From Brevibacterium aurantiacum (GTDB lineage: Bacteria > Actinomycetota > Actinomycetes > Actinomycetales > Brevibacteriaceae), in assembly GCF_007558825.1 (NCBI RefSeq), contig NZ_VLTK01000006.1, positions 233,036 to 297,035 on the forward strand: a DNA stretch of 64,000 nucleotides, given 5' to 3'. A model generated the notes under the pieces. That model saw only the letters and a list, made by a program, of their open reading frames with translations, searched no databases and had not been told where the DNA came from. Both the position numbers and the translations under genes were made by a program. Positions within the stretch are counted from its first letter, which is position 1; each line of letters begins with the position of its first letter. Below, piece by piece: positions 27,735 to 35,561 of this stretch.

Positions 27735-28745
27735 TCAGAGGTCGCCGAGGCTGGTGTTCGCCCCGCACAGGACGACGCAGACCTTTTCGTCGGGTTCCGG
27801 AACATAGCCTTCGGATGCACCTGAGCCGTGGATGCCGGCCAGCGCCGTTGCCGCCGCATGTTCTACGGCCAGGCGATGCTCACCCCAGAGATGATGCCGA
27901 GCCTCAATGATCTGTGCATCGTCGACGAGCACCGAGGTGACCAGGTCACTCTGTGCGGCCGCGACCGCCAGGGGTGTGGCTCGGCGGGCACCCAGGGAAT
28001 CGGCCGCCACGGAATCGACGGGTACATCGACGGGCTCGCCCGCTTCCAAAGCCGCGTTCAGGGCGCGACAGTTCCTCGGCTCGACCGCAACCGTGCGCAC
28101 CCCATGGAATGTGGCAGCCGTGGCCACCCCGGCGAACAGGCCGCCCCCGCCTACGGAGACGACGACCGTGTCGAGATCGGGGATCTGGGAGAGGATCTCG
28201 GTCATCATCGTGCCGGCGCCGGCCGCGATGAGCGGATGATCGTAGGCGTGGGAGGCCAAGGCCCCCGAGGACTCGACGAATTCATGGCAGGCCAGGGCCG
28301 CCTCGGCGTATTCAGAACCGACCAGACGCACCTCGGCGCCGTAGCTGTGCAGTCGCTCGACCTTGACGGTCGGGGCGTTGGCAGGCAGGAAAACGGTCGC
28401 CCGAACTTCGGCCTCGCGGGCGGCCCAGGCGCAGGCCAAGCCCGCGTTGCCGCCCGAGGCGATCGTGACGCCGGCGTCAGGGAAGGTTCCCTGGCCAATG
28501 TGCGTCTGAATGAAGTTCTGCGCCCCGCGGGCCTTGAAGGTGCCCGTGTACTGCATGAACTCGAGGGCGAAGTGGACGCCTGAGCCCCTCGGATCGGTGC
28601 TCGGCGGGGCGGACCATGTAGCCGCCGTCGGACTCGGGGCGCCGGAAGCACTCCCAGGCTGTGCTGATGCCACCGTGACCGGGCGAACGTACCCCGCGAT
28701 CCGTGCGGCGGCCGCTTCGATGTCGTTGATCGTGAGTTCATTCAT
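27735..28745 (-). CDS. PLP-dependent threonine/serine dehydratase
   Basis: A fold-type II PLP enzyme of about 336 residues. Lys71 in YTGTFKARGAQN forms the Schiff base, IASGGNAGLA binds the substrate carboxylate, and VVSVGGGGLFAG binds the PLP phosphate. No C-terminal ACT domain is present, so it is a short catabolic-type serine/threonine dehydratase. The ATG at 28745 follows AGGAG and overlaps the kinase stop by eight bases (ATGAATGA), so it is the third gene of a response regulator-kinase-dehydratase operon. A related threo-hydroxyaspartate dehydratase or racemase activity is possible. Confidence 0.85.
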   Translation of the reverse strand: MNELTINDIEAAAARIAGYVRPVTVASAQPGSASGAPSPTAATWSAPPSTDPRGSGVHFALEFMQYTGTFKARGAQNFIQTHIGQGTFPDAGVTIASGGNAGLACAWAAREAEVRATVFLPANAPTVKVERLHSYGAEVRLVGSEYAEAALACHEFVESSGALASHAYDHPLIAAGAGTMMTEILSQIPDLDTVVVSVGGGGLFAGVATAATFHGVRTVAVEPRNCRALNAALEAGEPVDVPVDSVAADSLGARRATPLAVAAAQSDLVTSVLVDDAQIIEARHHLWGEHRLAVEHAAATALAGIHGSGASEGYVPEPDEKVCVVLCGANTSLGDL

Positions 28746-29937
28746 CGAACTTCTCCTGCTTCTGTAGGATCTCATCGTCATTTCGTGGACTCTCCGGGAC
28801 GAACGGAAGCATCAGATGGAGACGTCCTCCGCCCTCGTCATTGCGCTCCAGGCGCAGCGAGCCGCCCCGGGATTCGGCCCGTGCCCGATGTCGTGCCAGG
28901 CCCGACAGGGGCGGGTCCTCGGACTCAGGGCCCGTACCGTTGTCGTCGATCCTCACATCGAGCACCCACTCTGTTCCGCGCTTGAGGGCCTCGACTCGCA
29001 CGGTCACCCTATCTGCCCCGCCGTGCTTGATCGCATTCGTCACCGCTTCCTCGGTGGTGTAGATGACGACGAGGCGATCTTGCAGCGGCAGCGGTGCACG
29101 CAGCGTCCGGATGAGCTCCTTCATCGTCGGTCCGAGATCGACAGTCGTCGCGACGGTGGGCGGAAGACGGTCGAGAAGCGCTCGGATCGCCTCATAGGTG
29201 CCGAGGTCCGCTCCCGAGGGGAAGAGGCTGTGGCTGAGTGAGCGAACGTGCTCTTCGCGCAGCTCATCGAGGTCCAGGGCCCAGTCACGCAGGGTCGGAG
29301 CCCACTGTGCGGGATCATCGTCGCCTGCCATGAGGCGGTCCGCGACCTGATCAAGTCCTCCAGCGACGACGACGAGGCGGTGCTGAACCGTCCCGTGCAG
29401 GCGATCGGCAACGATCTTCCGCACTCTCAGTTCCTCCCGCTCAAGCTCGGAGACGGCTTCGCGGGTGCGGGCCTCTTCGTCCCTGCGGAGGGCTCGCTCC
29501 CGATCCTCGCGCTCGAACAGAGCAGCCACGAGGAAGCCGGTGGCGATGGCTAAGAGGTACCCGCTCATCCCGGTCACCCAGATGGTGAGGCCACCGTGAG
29601 TATCGCGTTCGAGGGTCGTCGCCGGAAGCAGAAGCGCCGTTCGCACGGAGGACTGGACGGCGGAGAGGAGGAGAGTGATGATGATTCGAATCCACCACGA
29701 CGCCACGAGAGCGCACAGGGGGATCGTGATGATGATGAGAACGGCGCCGATGACAACGGTGAGCCCCCCGACCCACCAGAGGAGAGCGGCTGTTTCCCAC
29801 CTGCTGCTCCATTCCGTCGCCTGTTCGGCGACGAGGGCGGAGAACGCGACGGTGTTGATTGCGGCGACAAGGGCCGCGATCCGTGCACGGGGCCAGCGGC
29901 CACGCACCGTCTCCCAAAGCGTCGTCACCTGTGCCAT
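28738..29937 (-). CDS. Sensor histidine kinase (NarL-partner type)
   Basis: A 399-residue membrane kinase. Four hydrophobic helices fill about residues 18-145, with almost no extracytoplasmic sensor loop. The dimerisation/phosphoacceptor region is DRLHGTVQHRLVVVAGGLDQ (about 178-197); the ATPase domain has EEAVTNAIKHGGADRV (N box), DDNGTG and SGLARHRARAESRGG (G box). It phosphorylates the adjacent LuxR-type regulator. It overlaps that gene by 13 bases and the downstream dehydratase by 8, so all three are tightly coupled. Confidence 0.9.
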   Translation of the reverse strand: MAQVTTLWETVRGRWPRARIAALVAAINTVAFSALVAEQATEWSSRWETAALLWWVGGLTVVIGAVLIIITIPLCALVASWWIRIIITLLLSAVQSSVRTALLLPATTLERDTHGGLTIWVTGMSGYLLAIATGFLVAALFEREDRERALRRDEEARTREAVSELEREELRVRKIVADRLHGTVQHRLVVVAGGLDQVADRLMAGDDDPAQWAPTLRDWALDLDELREEHVRSLSHSLFPSGADLGTYEAIRALLDRLPPTVATTVDLGPTMKELIRTLRAPLPLQDRLVVIYTTEEAVTNAIKHGGADRVTVRVEALKRGTEWVLDVRIDDNGTGPESEDPPLSGLARHRARAESRGGSLRLERNDEGGGRLHLMLPFVPESPRNDDEILQKQEKFDE

Positions 29938-30614
29938 GTGCGTCCAGTCTGCTCGAGGAACGCAAGCACGGCGTGGACTCGCCGATTCGTCCCCGTCCGT
30001 TCGATCCCGAGTCTCCTGTAGATCGAGAGCAGGTGGCTTTCGACTGAACGTTCGGATATGTGCAGGCGCTGTGCCACTGCCTCGTTCGACAGGCCCTCCG
30101 CAACAAGCCTGAGCACCTCGAACTGTGCCTTCGTCAACCCCGCTACCTCTGTTCCGGCACGCGGCGTCGATCGCTGGACCAGTGATGGATCGATGACGAC
30201 ATCACCGTCTGCTGCGGCGGCGATGGCTCCGATGAGCACGCTGCTGGTGAAGGTCGAGCGCTTGGACAGATAGCTCCAGGGTTCGCTCACTTCGTCCTGG
30301 ACGGAGAGGAACAGCCCCATGACGTCGAGGCTCGACAGCAGCATGACGGCAATCCTCGGGTCCCTGCGCTGCAGCTCGAGTCCGAGCGCAACTCCATTGC
30401 CGTCACCGAGGTTGACGTCGAGCAGTGCGACGTCTGTGCTGTGTTTGCCGATCGCAAGTCGAGCCGAGGATGCACCCTCGACGGCGTGGACGACACGCAG
30501 ATCCTCGGACTCATCGACCGTTCGGACGAGCATCGATCGCATGAACGCCTCGTCCTCGACGATGCTCACGCGGATGGGGCGTGGGCGCTTCGGGGTGATC
30601 GGTCTGGCAGTCAT
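29925..30614 (-). CDS. Response regulator, NarL/LuxR type
   Basis: A regulator of about 229 residues. The receiver domain has the acidic pair in VSIVEDEAF and the phospho-acceptor Asp in VALLDVNLGDG; SKRSTFTSSVL holds the conserved Lys. The C-terminal LuxR helix-turn-helix reads LTKAQFEVLRLVAEGLSNEA followed by VAQRLHISERSVESHL. The ATG at 30614 follows GGGAAG; an upstream in-frame ATG would add 26 Arg-rich residues and is less likely. It is divergent from the exported-protein cassette, 188 bases away. Confidence 0.9.
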   Translation of the reverse strand: MTARPITPKRPRPIRVSIVEDEAFMRSMLVRTVDESEDLRVVHAVEGASSARLAIGKHSTDVALLDVNLGDGNGVALGLELQRRDPRIAVMLLSSLDVMGLFLSVQDEVSEPWSYLSKRSTFTSSVLIGAIAAAADGDVVIDPSLVQRSTPRAGTEVAGLTKAQFEVLRLVAEGLSNEAVAQRLHISERSVESHLLSIYRRLGIERTGTNRRVHAVLAFLEQTGRTWHR

Positions 30615-30700
30615 CGATCGGCGCTTCCCTCCATCGGTGTCTCGATTCGCCCTGCGACGGTGCGACTGGGCCCTGCGGCCGGACGCTACCACCAGTCATT

Positions 30701-30718
30701 CTACGAGTTTCCACGTAG
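30701..30718. promoter_or_regulatory. Possible response-regulator site
   Basis: CTACG-8 bases-CGTAG is an inverted repeat midway between the divergent response regulator and the exported-protein cassette. It could serve either promoter. The arms are short, so this is tentative. Confidence 0.3.
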
Positions 30719-30802
30719 ATCACACGGGTGAGTGCTGTTCTCGGAGGTTCACTGGAATCACCGGCAGGAAGCCGGGGAGCAGAGAGCGAACGAGGAGCAG
30801 CG

Positions 30803-31438
30803 ATGACCGATAAGAACCACTTCACCGACCAGATGGCGTCAACCGAGAAGCCCGCGACGTCCGATCGTCGCCGCCGTCGCAAGCTGCTGGCCATCACCTC
30901 CGGCGGACTCGTCCTCGGCATCGGCGCGGCCATCACCCTGGCGGCATGGACAGACAGGGAATCCGCTCACGGTGACTTCAGTGCAGGTTCGTTCGCTCTC
31001 GAGAGCAGCGCGGACGGCACCAACTTCGCCGATACGACGGCACCCGGCGATGCTCTTGCCCTCACCTTCGACGACCTGGCGGAGAACCTGTCGCCGAAGG
31101 ACACGGCGAGTGCGGTCTACGCGATTCGGCTCGATCGGTCGTCCACCTATTCGGCCGCGGTATCGGGGGCCGTCGAAGCCAGTGGCAGCGCCGCAGACAA
31201 CCTCACCTATTCGGTGCAGAGAGTCTCAGATATCTCCGGCGGGAGCCCAGTCGGCGGTGCTCTCGTCAGTTCTGAGCCGGTGACGTCTACGACCGTGCAC
31301 GAGGACATGTTCTCGGTGGGATCACTCAACGAGGTCGTCTTCCTCAAGGTGACGGTCAACGCCGACGCCGATCTCGGCCAAGGTGAGAGCGCTGATGTCG
31401 TCTGGAACCTCACCGGCACCTCGGTCGATTCGCTGTGA
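30803..31438 (+). CDS. Exported protein with SipW-type signal peptide (cassette cargo 1)
   Basis: A 211-residue protein. A basic run RRRRK precedes a hydrophobic signal (about residues 27-48) ending AAWTDRESAHGDFSAGSF, the alternative (SipW-dependent) signal signature seen in TasA/camelysin-like proteins. The mature part is Ser/Thr/Ala/Asp-rich with predicted beta strands (VYAIRLDRSSTYSAAVSG and EVVFLKVTVNADADLG). It has no catalytic motif. GAGGAG precedes the ATG. It overlaps cargo 2 as GTGA. A fibre or surface-matrix role is possible by analogy with TasA but unproven. Confidence 0.8.
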   Translation: MTDKNHFTDQMASTEKPATSDRRRRRKLLAITSGGLVLGIGAAITLAAWTDRESAHGDFSAGSFALESSADGTNFADTTAPGDALALTFDDLAENLSPKDTASAVYAIRLDRSSTYSAAVSGAVEASGSAADNLTYSVQRVSDISGGSPVGGALVSSEPVTSTTVHEDMFSVGSLNEVVFLKVTVNADADLGQGESADVVWNLTGTSVDSL

Positions 31439-32100
31439 CCGGTCGGCGAAGCTCGAACAAGCGGAGTGCCGCGGTTGCGGTCGGCCTTTCGGCCGTCACC
31501 GGCAGCTGTGTCTTCGGCGCGGTGGTGGGCACGACGCTTGCTTCGTGGCAGGACGAGGAATCATCGGCTACGAGCTTCGCCGCCGGTACATTCGAGACGC
31601 AGTCACAGGGTGACGGCGGCGAATGGGCCCATCACGCAGCGGGCTCCTCAGCCTCCCTTGGTGCCGAGATCGCCGACCTCGCGCCCGGTGGGAATGCCTC
31701 GGCCCCGAGCGCGGGTCAATCGCATTACAGCTCGTTCCGTGTCCGGACTTCTTCGGACAGCAGTCGCAGCGGGAAGGTTCGAGTCTCGGATCTGGCTGTC
31801 GACGGGGCGCTGGCCCGGGTCCTCGAATTCCGCGTCTTCGACGCCGGGGGCGATCGGAGCTGCGCCGCTGCGGCCGCCGGCCCCGGCACAGTGTTTCTGG
31901 TGGGGGGACCCCAGGACTATCAACAGGTGTCATCCGATGTGACAAGCGGGACCGGCATGACGATCGGCGCCTTCGGCAGTGACCCGGCCGAGCTGTGTCT
32001 TGAGCTGCGAATCGCCGCTCCAGCCGACTCGAATTCCGGAGACGAAGCCCAGGGTGCGTCTGCTGCGGCAGTGCTCACCGTCGCAGTCGCCCAGAACTGA
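31435..32100 (+). CDS. Exported protein with SipW-type signal peptide (cassette cargo 2)
   Basis: A 221-residue protein starting with GTG overlapping the previous stop. The hydrophobic signal (about 12-36) ends ASWQDEESSATSFAAGTF, the same signature as cargo 1. The mature domain holds two cysteines (near 141 and 190) that could form a disulfide, and FRVRTSSDSSRSGKVRVSDL-type strands. No similarity to an enzyme is visible. It should be processed by the signal peptidase encoded just downstream. Confidence 0.78.
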   Translation: MTGRRSSNKRSAAVAVGLSAVTGSCVFGAVVGTTLASWQDEESSATSFAAGTFETQSQGDGGEWAHHAAGSSASLGAEIADLAPGGNASAPSAGQSHYSSFRVRTSSDSSRSGKVRVSDLAVDGALARVLEFRVFDAGGDRSCAAAAAGPGTVFLVGGPQDYQQVSSDVTSGTGMTIGAFGSDPAELCLELRIAAPADSNSGDEAQGASAAAVLTVAVAQN

Positions 32101-32146
32101 ATTTCCCACACACGAGAAGCACGAAATGACCGAGAAGGAGAAGACG

Positions 32147-32755
32147 ATGTCGACATTCGAACATGCTCGGCCGGCTCGCCGGAGAGCGCTGGCAGAGGCT
32201 CGGGGGACGGCTCGTTCCCCACACAGTTCACGACAGGGCTCACGGGGGCGTGGTCTGCTGGCCATCCTGGCCGATCTGCTGCTGTGGACGACCGCAGCCG
32301 CAGGTGTGCTGTTCGCAGTGCTCGCTGTCCTCACCATGCTGTTGGGGTTCCGTGTGATGCTCTTCGCCACGGGCTCGATGGAACCGACGATCCCCACCGG
32401 ATCCGCGGCGCTCGTCGCTCCGGTTGATGCGGCCCAGGTGAGAGTCGGCGATGTCGTCACGGTCGATCGAGGCGAGGGAAACCTGCCTGTGACCCACCGC
32501 GTGGTCGCAGTCGAGTCCGCCGACGGGCCGAACGAGCGGTTGCTGACTCTGCGCGGCGACGCGAACGATGAGAACGACCCTTCACCATATGAGGTCGACG
32601 AGGTGGGACGAGTCATCGTTTCGGTCCCGGGGGTCGCTTCGACCATCGCCGCCTTGGGGGAGCCGTCGATGCTTGTTCCGCTCGGGGCCGCTGCATCCGG
32701 GTTCGTGGTCTGGGGCCTCTGGCCGCGGAAGCGAGAAGGTAGTGAGAGGCGATGA
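32147..32755 (+). CDS. Signal peptidase I, ER/SipW type
   Basis: A 202-residue membrane protease. One helix at about 37-65 precedes TGSMEPTIP with Ser77 as nucleophile; THRVV places His117 where the bacterial type has lysine; RGDANDENDP supplies Asp138. A Ser/His/Asp set marks the SipW/archaeal/ER class. A second helix closes the protein (LVPLGAAASGFVVWGLW). It most likely cleaves the three exported proteins around it. The ATG at 32147 is favoured by AAGGAG; an in-frame ATG at 32126 is possible. Its stop overlaps the next start. Confidence 0.9.
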   Translation: MSTFEHARPARRRALAEARGTARSPHSSRQGSRGRGLLAILADLLLWTTAAAGVLFAVLAVLTMLLGFRVMLFATGSMEPTIPTGSAALVAPVDAAQVRVGDVVTVDRGEGNLPVTHRVVAVESADGPNERLLTLRGDANDENDPSPYEVDEVGRVIVSVPGVASTIAALGEPSMLVPLGAAASGFVVWGLWPRKREGSERR

Positions 32756-33303
32756 TGAAATCGCGCAGTTCGCGAGTACTCCTGTTCATCGCGCTCATTC
32801 TGTCCGCAGCGGCGGGATTCCTTGGGGTCTATGCGCCAGTCACCGGAGACCAGAGCATCGTCGGAATCACCGATGCCGCGTGGACGACCGAGGAATCGGG
32901 TGCGATCGCCGTCGCTGCAGGGACAGTCGAAGCCCCTGAAGCAAAGTGCGAGGGGCGCAATTCCGCGCCGAATCTGCTCCATCTCGCTGTACCGAGCGAC
33001 GGTCTCGAGGTGACCGAATACCTTGTCACCGTGACTGCTGACGAGGCAGTCGGTGCGTGGCAGGCCGGTACGACGGACGAAGGTTACCCGCTCGTCTCCG
33101 ATGCCGAAGCAGTTCGTGTGCCCGCGTCTACGGAGGCAGTCGCCTGGGGCATCGCCGGTCAGTGGAATCACACCTGGAGCGGAGACATCACAGTGAAGTC
33201 GGTGGGGCCGGGCGGCTGGACCTCGGCGCCGGTTCGCTACACGTGGTCGATCGGCTTCGACTGGCTCGGTATCGGATATGGCCAGTGTTCGGCAGCGGCC
33301 TGA
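32752..33303 (+). CDS. Small exported protein (cassette cargo 3)
   Basis: A 183-residue protein. A hydrophobic signal (residues 7-27) is followed by a linker and AAWTTEESGAIAVAAGTV, a diverged form of the signature in cargos 1 and 2, although set further from the signal. Two cysteines (near 65 and 179) and a Trp-rich end (WSGDITVKSVGPGGW, IGFDWLGIGYG) suggest a compact beta domain. It starts within the signal peptidase stop (ATGATGA) and closes the operon. Function unknown. Confidence 0.75.
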   Translation: MMKSRSSRVLLFIALILSAAAGFLGVYAPVTGDQSIVGITDAAWTTEESGAIAVAAGTVEAPEAKCEGRNSAPNLLHLAVPSDGLEVTEYLVTVTADEAVGAWQAGTTDEGYPLVSDAEAVRVPASTEAVAWGIAGQWNHTWSGDITVKSVGPGGWTSAPVRYTWSIGFDWLGIGYGQCSAAA

Positions 33304-33552
33304 CTTCGCAGAGACAGAATCTATAACGAAACGATAACGCTGGAAAGACGGGGCAGACGGTTCGGCTATGCGAACTGATGCTCGACAAGGCAATTGCATT
33401 CACCGACGACTACACGTCATTCGTGTAATAGTTCCGACATGCGCGCTCAGGAGGCTCGGGTTGAGGGTAGCCTGCCGGAGGCGGATTGCGGGGTCGACGG
33501 CCGCGCAATCCGCCTTGTAGAGGGGTAGGGACCCCCGATTCTGACAACGATT

Positions 33553-33834
33553 GTGGTGTGTATGTTAGCGACCGTATGGCTGGTGATAGCTGTGAGCTTC
33601 GTCGTCGGCTTAGCTGTCAAGGCATCGACTCGAGCGGTTGGCACGGTCTTCGCCACGCTGTGGTTCGTCGCCATCATGGCAGATTCCGCGGTTCCGGAAT
33701 CGCGGGAGACCCTGATAGCCACCGCGCAGACCTGCGCAGCGACATTCGCCGGCTCACTGGTGGCGTTCTTCGTCGGCTTCGTCCTCCTGGGTCTCCTGCG
33801 AGACCGGAGGAACCGAAAGAGCCGAGCCGCCTGA
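33553..33834 (+). CDS. Small membrane protein, two to three helices
   Basis: About 90 residues with hydrophobic stretches at about 5-22, 28-45 and 60-82 and a basic end (RDRRNRKSRAA). The start is unclear: two successive GTG codons or the ATG at 33562; no strong ribosome site is visible. It is convergent with the MFS transporter gene. Function unknown. Confidence 0.55.
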   Translation: MVCMLATVWLVIAVSFVVGLAVKASTRAVGTVFATLWFVAIMADSAVPESRETLIATAQTCAATFAGSLVAFFVGFVLLGLLRDRRNRKSRAA

Positions 33835-33882
33835 TCCCCGGTGCCGCGGAAGCATGGTGCTGGCGAACTCAGCGGCGGCGGC

Positions 33883-35241
33883 TCACGCCTCTCCGTGGTG
33901 CTTGGCCACGCCCAGGGGCACGCCCTTCGTCTCCTTGACCAGGCTGACGGCGACCAGCGAGATGATGCAGACGATGATCATGTAGGCCGCGATCGACAGT
34001 GATGAGCCGGTGCGTGCCAGCAGGGTCTCCGCGATCGTCGGAGCAAAGGCGCCGCCGAGGATCGCGCCCAGAGCGTAGCCGATGGACACGCCAGAGTAAC
34101 GGACCTGCGGTGGGAACATCTCCGCATACATCGCCGACATCGGACCGTAGGACAGGCCCATGCCCACGGTGAGGACGAAGATGCCGATCCCGTACATCCA
34201 GATGTTGGCCTGATCGATCATGAGGAACGTCGGGACCAACCACAGGATGAGGAGGACATAGCCGATCTGGAAGGTGCGCACGCGACCCAGCTTGTCCGAC
34301 AGCGCCCCGCCCCACATGGTGAAGACCAGCCAGCCGAAGCTGGCCAGGGTAGTGGCCAAGAGTACGGGTGCTCGGTCGAGACCGACGGTGCCGCCTTGGT
34401 CCAATGGCCGCGACGCGTAGGCGGCGAAGAACGCGATGATCATGTAGCCCACGGCGTTGTTGCCGATGAAGATGAGCGCCGAGAGGACGACTTCCTTTGT
34501 GTTCTTCTTGAACAGGGTCGACAGCGGAGCCGAGGACTCGGCGCGGCGTTCGGCGAGTTCCGCGAAGACGGGGCTCTCCTCCACCTGCCGGCGAATGTAG
34601 TAGCCGACGAGGACGAGGACGACGGAGAACAGGAACGGGATCCTCCACCCGAAGCTCGCGAACTGCTCGGTGGTGAGCACGGTTGTGAGGATCCAGATCA
34701 CGCCGGTGGCAAGGATCATGCCCACAGGCACGCCGATCTGCGGGTAGGCACCGAAGAGTCCGCGCTTATTCACCGGTGCGTGCTCGACCGAGAGCAGTGC
34801 GGCGCCGCCCCATTCTCCGCCGGCAGAGAAGCCCTGCAGGATCCGCAGCAGCGTCAGCAGGATGGGTGCTCCGATTCCGATGGCCGCATAGTTCGGCAGC
34901 AGCCCGATGAGCGAGGTCGCGGCCCCCATGAGGATGAGCGTGAGGACGAGCATCTTCTTGCGTCCGATGCGGTCGCCGAGGTGGCCGGCGATGATCGCGC
35001 CCAGTGGCCTGAACAGGAAGGAGATACCGAGAGAGGCCCAGGCCATGATCTGCCCGAGCGCCGGGTTGTCGGACGCCAGGGGAGCGAAGTACTGGACCGA
35101 GAGGATGAGGCCCGCGGCCTGTGCGTAGATGAAGAAGTCATACCACTCGATGGTGGTTCCGACGAGTGTTCCGGCAAGCACCCGGCGCTCCTCGCGAGTG
35201 ATAGAGGCGGGAGCTGCCGCTGCGGGTGAAGATGTGGACAT
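33883..35241 (-). CDS. MFS transporter, metabolite:H+ symporter family, likely phenylacetate carrier
   Basis: A 452-residue 12-helix carrier. GTTIEWYDFFIY at residues 28-39 and HLGDRIGRKKMLV after helix 2 mark the MHS branch; LQGFSAGGEWGGA is also typical. MHS carriers import organic acids with protons. It is divergent from paaZ and has a phenylacetate-type operator (35320-35333) just upstream, so phenylacetate or a related aromatic acid is the likely substrate (inference). It is convergent with the small membrane protein gene. Confidence 0.87.
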   Translation of the reverse strand: MSTSSPAAAAPASITREERRVLAGTLVGTTIEWYDFFIYAQAAGLILSVQYFAPLASDNPALGQIMAWASLGISFLFRPLGAIIAGHLGDRIGRKKMLVLTLILMGAATSLIGLLPNYAAIGIGAPILLTLLRILQGFSAGGEWGGAALLSVEHAPVNKRGLFGAYPQIGVPVGMILATGVIWILTTVLTTEQFASFGWRIPFLFSVVLVLVGYYIRRQVEESPVFAELAERRAESSAPLSTLFKKNTKEVVLSALIFIGNNAVGYMIIAFFAAYASRPLDQGGTVGLDRAPVLLATTLASFGWLVFTMWGGALSDKLGRVRTFQIGYVLLILWLVPTFLMIDQANIWMYGIGIFVLTVGMGLSYGPMSAMYAEMFPPQVRYSGVSIGYALGAILGGAFAPTIAETLLARTGSSLSIAAYMIIVCIISLVAVSLVKETKGVPLGVAKHHGEA

Positions 35242-35319
35242 GAGAGAACTTTCCCTGGGTGATGTGGGCGACGCGGTGGTCCTCGGCTCTGAGTGATCGC
35301 CGGTGCTTTCGCGCAGGTG

Positions 35320-35333
35320 ACTGAATGGTCAGT
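35320..35333. promoter_or_regulatory. PaaR-like operator, MFS promoter
   Basis: ACTGA-ATGG-TCAGT is a perfect 5-bp inverted repeat; with its right flank it contains ATGGTCAGTAA, identical to the paaA-side site at 48311-48321. It lies about 80 bases upstream of the MFS gene. Confidence 0.6.
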
Positions 35334-35461
35334 AATTGGTCTCGATCATAGTGCATGCAGTGATCGATGTCACTTGCCATCTCGCACCCTGCCTGTGCTG
35401 GCGAAGGTAAGGGCGGGTGGAAGTGCCTGGAAAGATCAGGTGAAGACGGCCGCGCAATGAC

Positions 35462-35486
35462 AATAACCGACCAATTGGTTAGTATT
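35462..35486. promoter_or_regulatory. PaaR-like operator, paaZ promoter
   Basis: AACCGACCAATTGGTTAGTA has a perfect ACCAATTGGT core with imperfect flanks, resembling the ACCGACC...GGTNAGT form described for actinobacterial PaaR. It ends 75 bases before paaZ. Confidence 0.7.
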
Positions 35487-35561
35487 GCAGTCAGGAATCG
35501 GCAGCGGTGCCGACGTCGGCCGCCGTGCACCCGGAGACATCGTTGAACAGGGAGAGCAGAC

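Larger units (their letters stand above)
35242..35561. other. 320-bp divergent control region, MFS carrier and paaZ
   Basis: Holds two operator-like palindromes of the same family, at 35320-35333 (near the MFS gene) and 35462-35486 (near paaZ). A TGATCGA-containing stretch lies between. No gene is present. The layout fits divergent promoters controlled by one TetR repressor. Confidence 0.7.
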
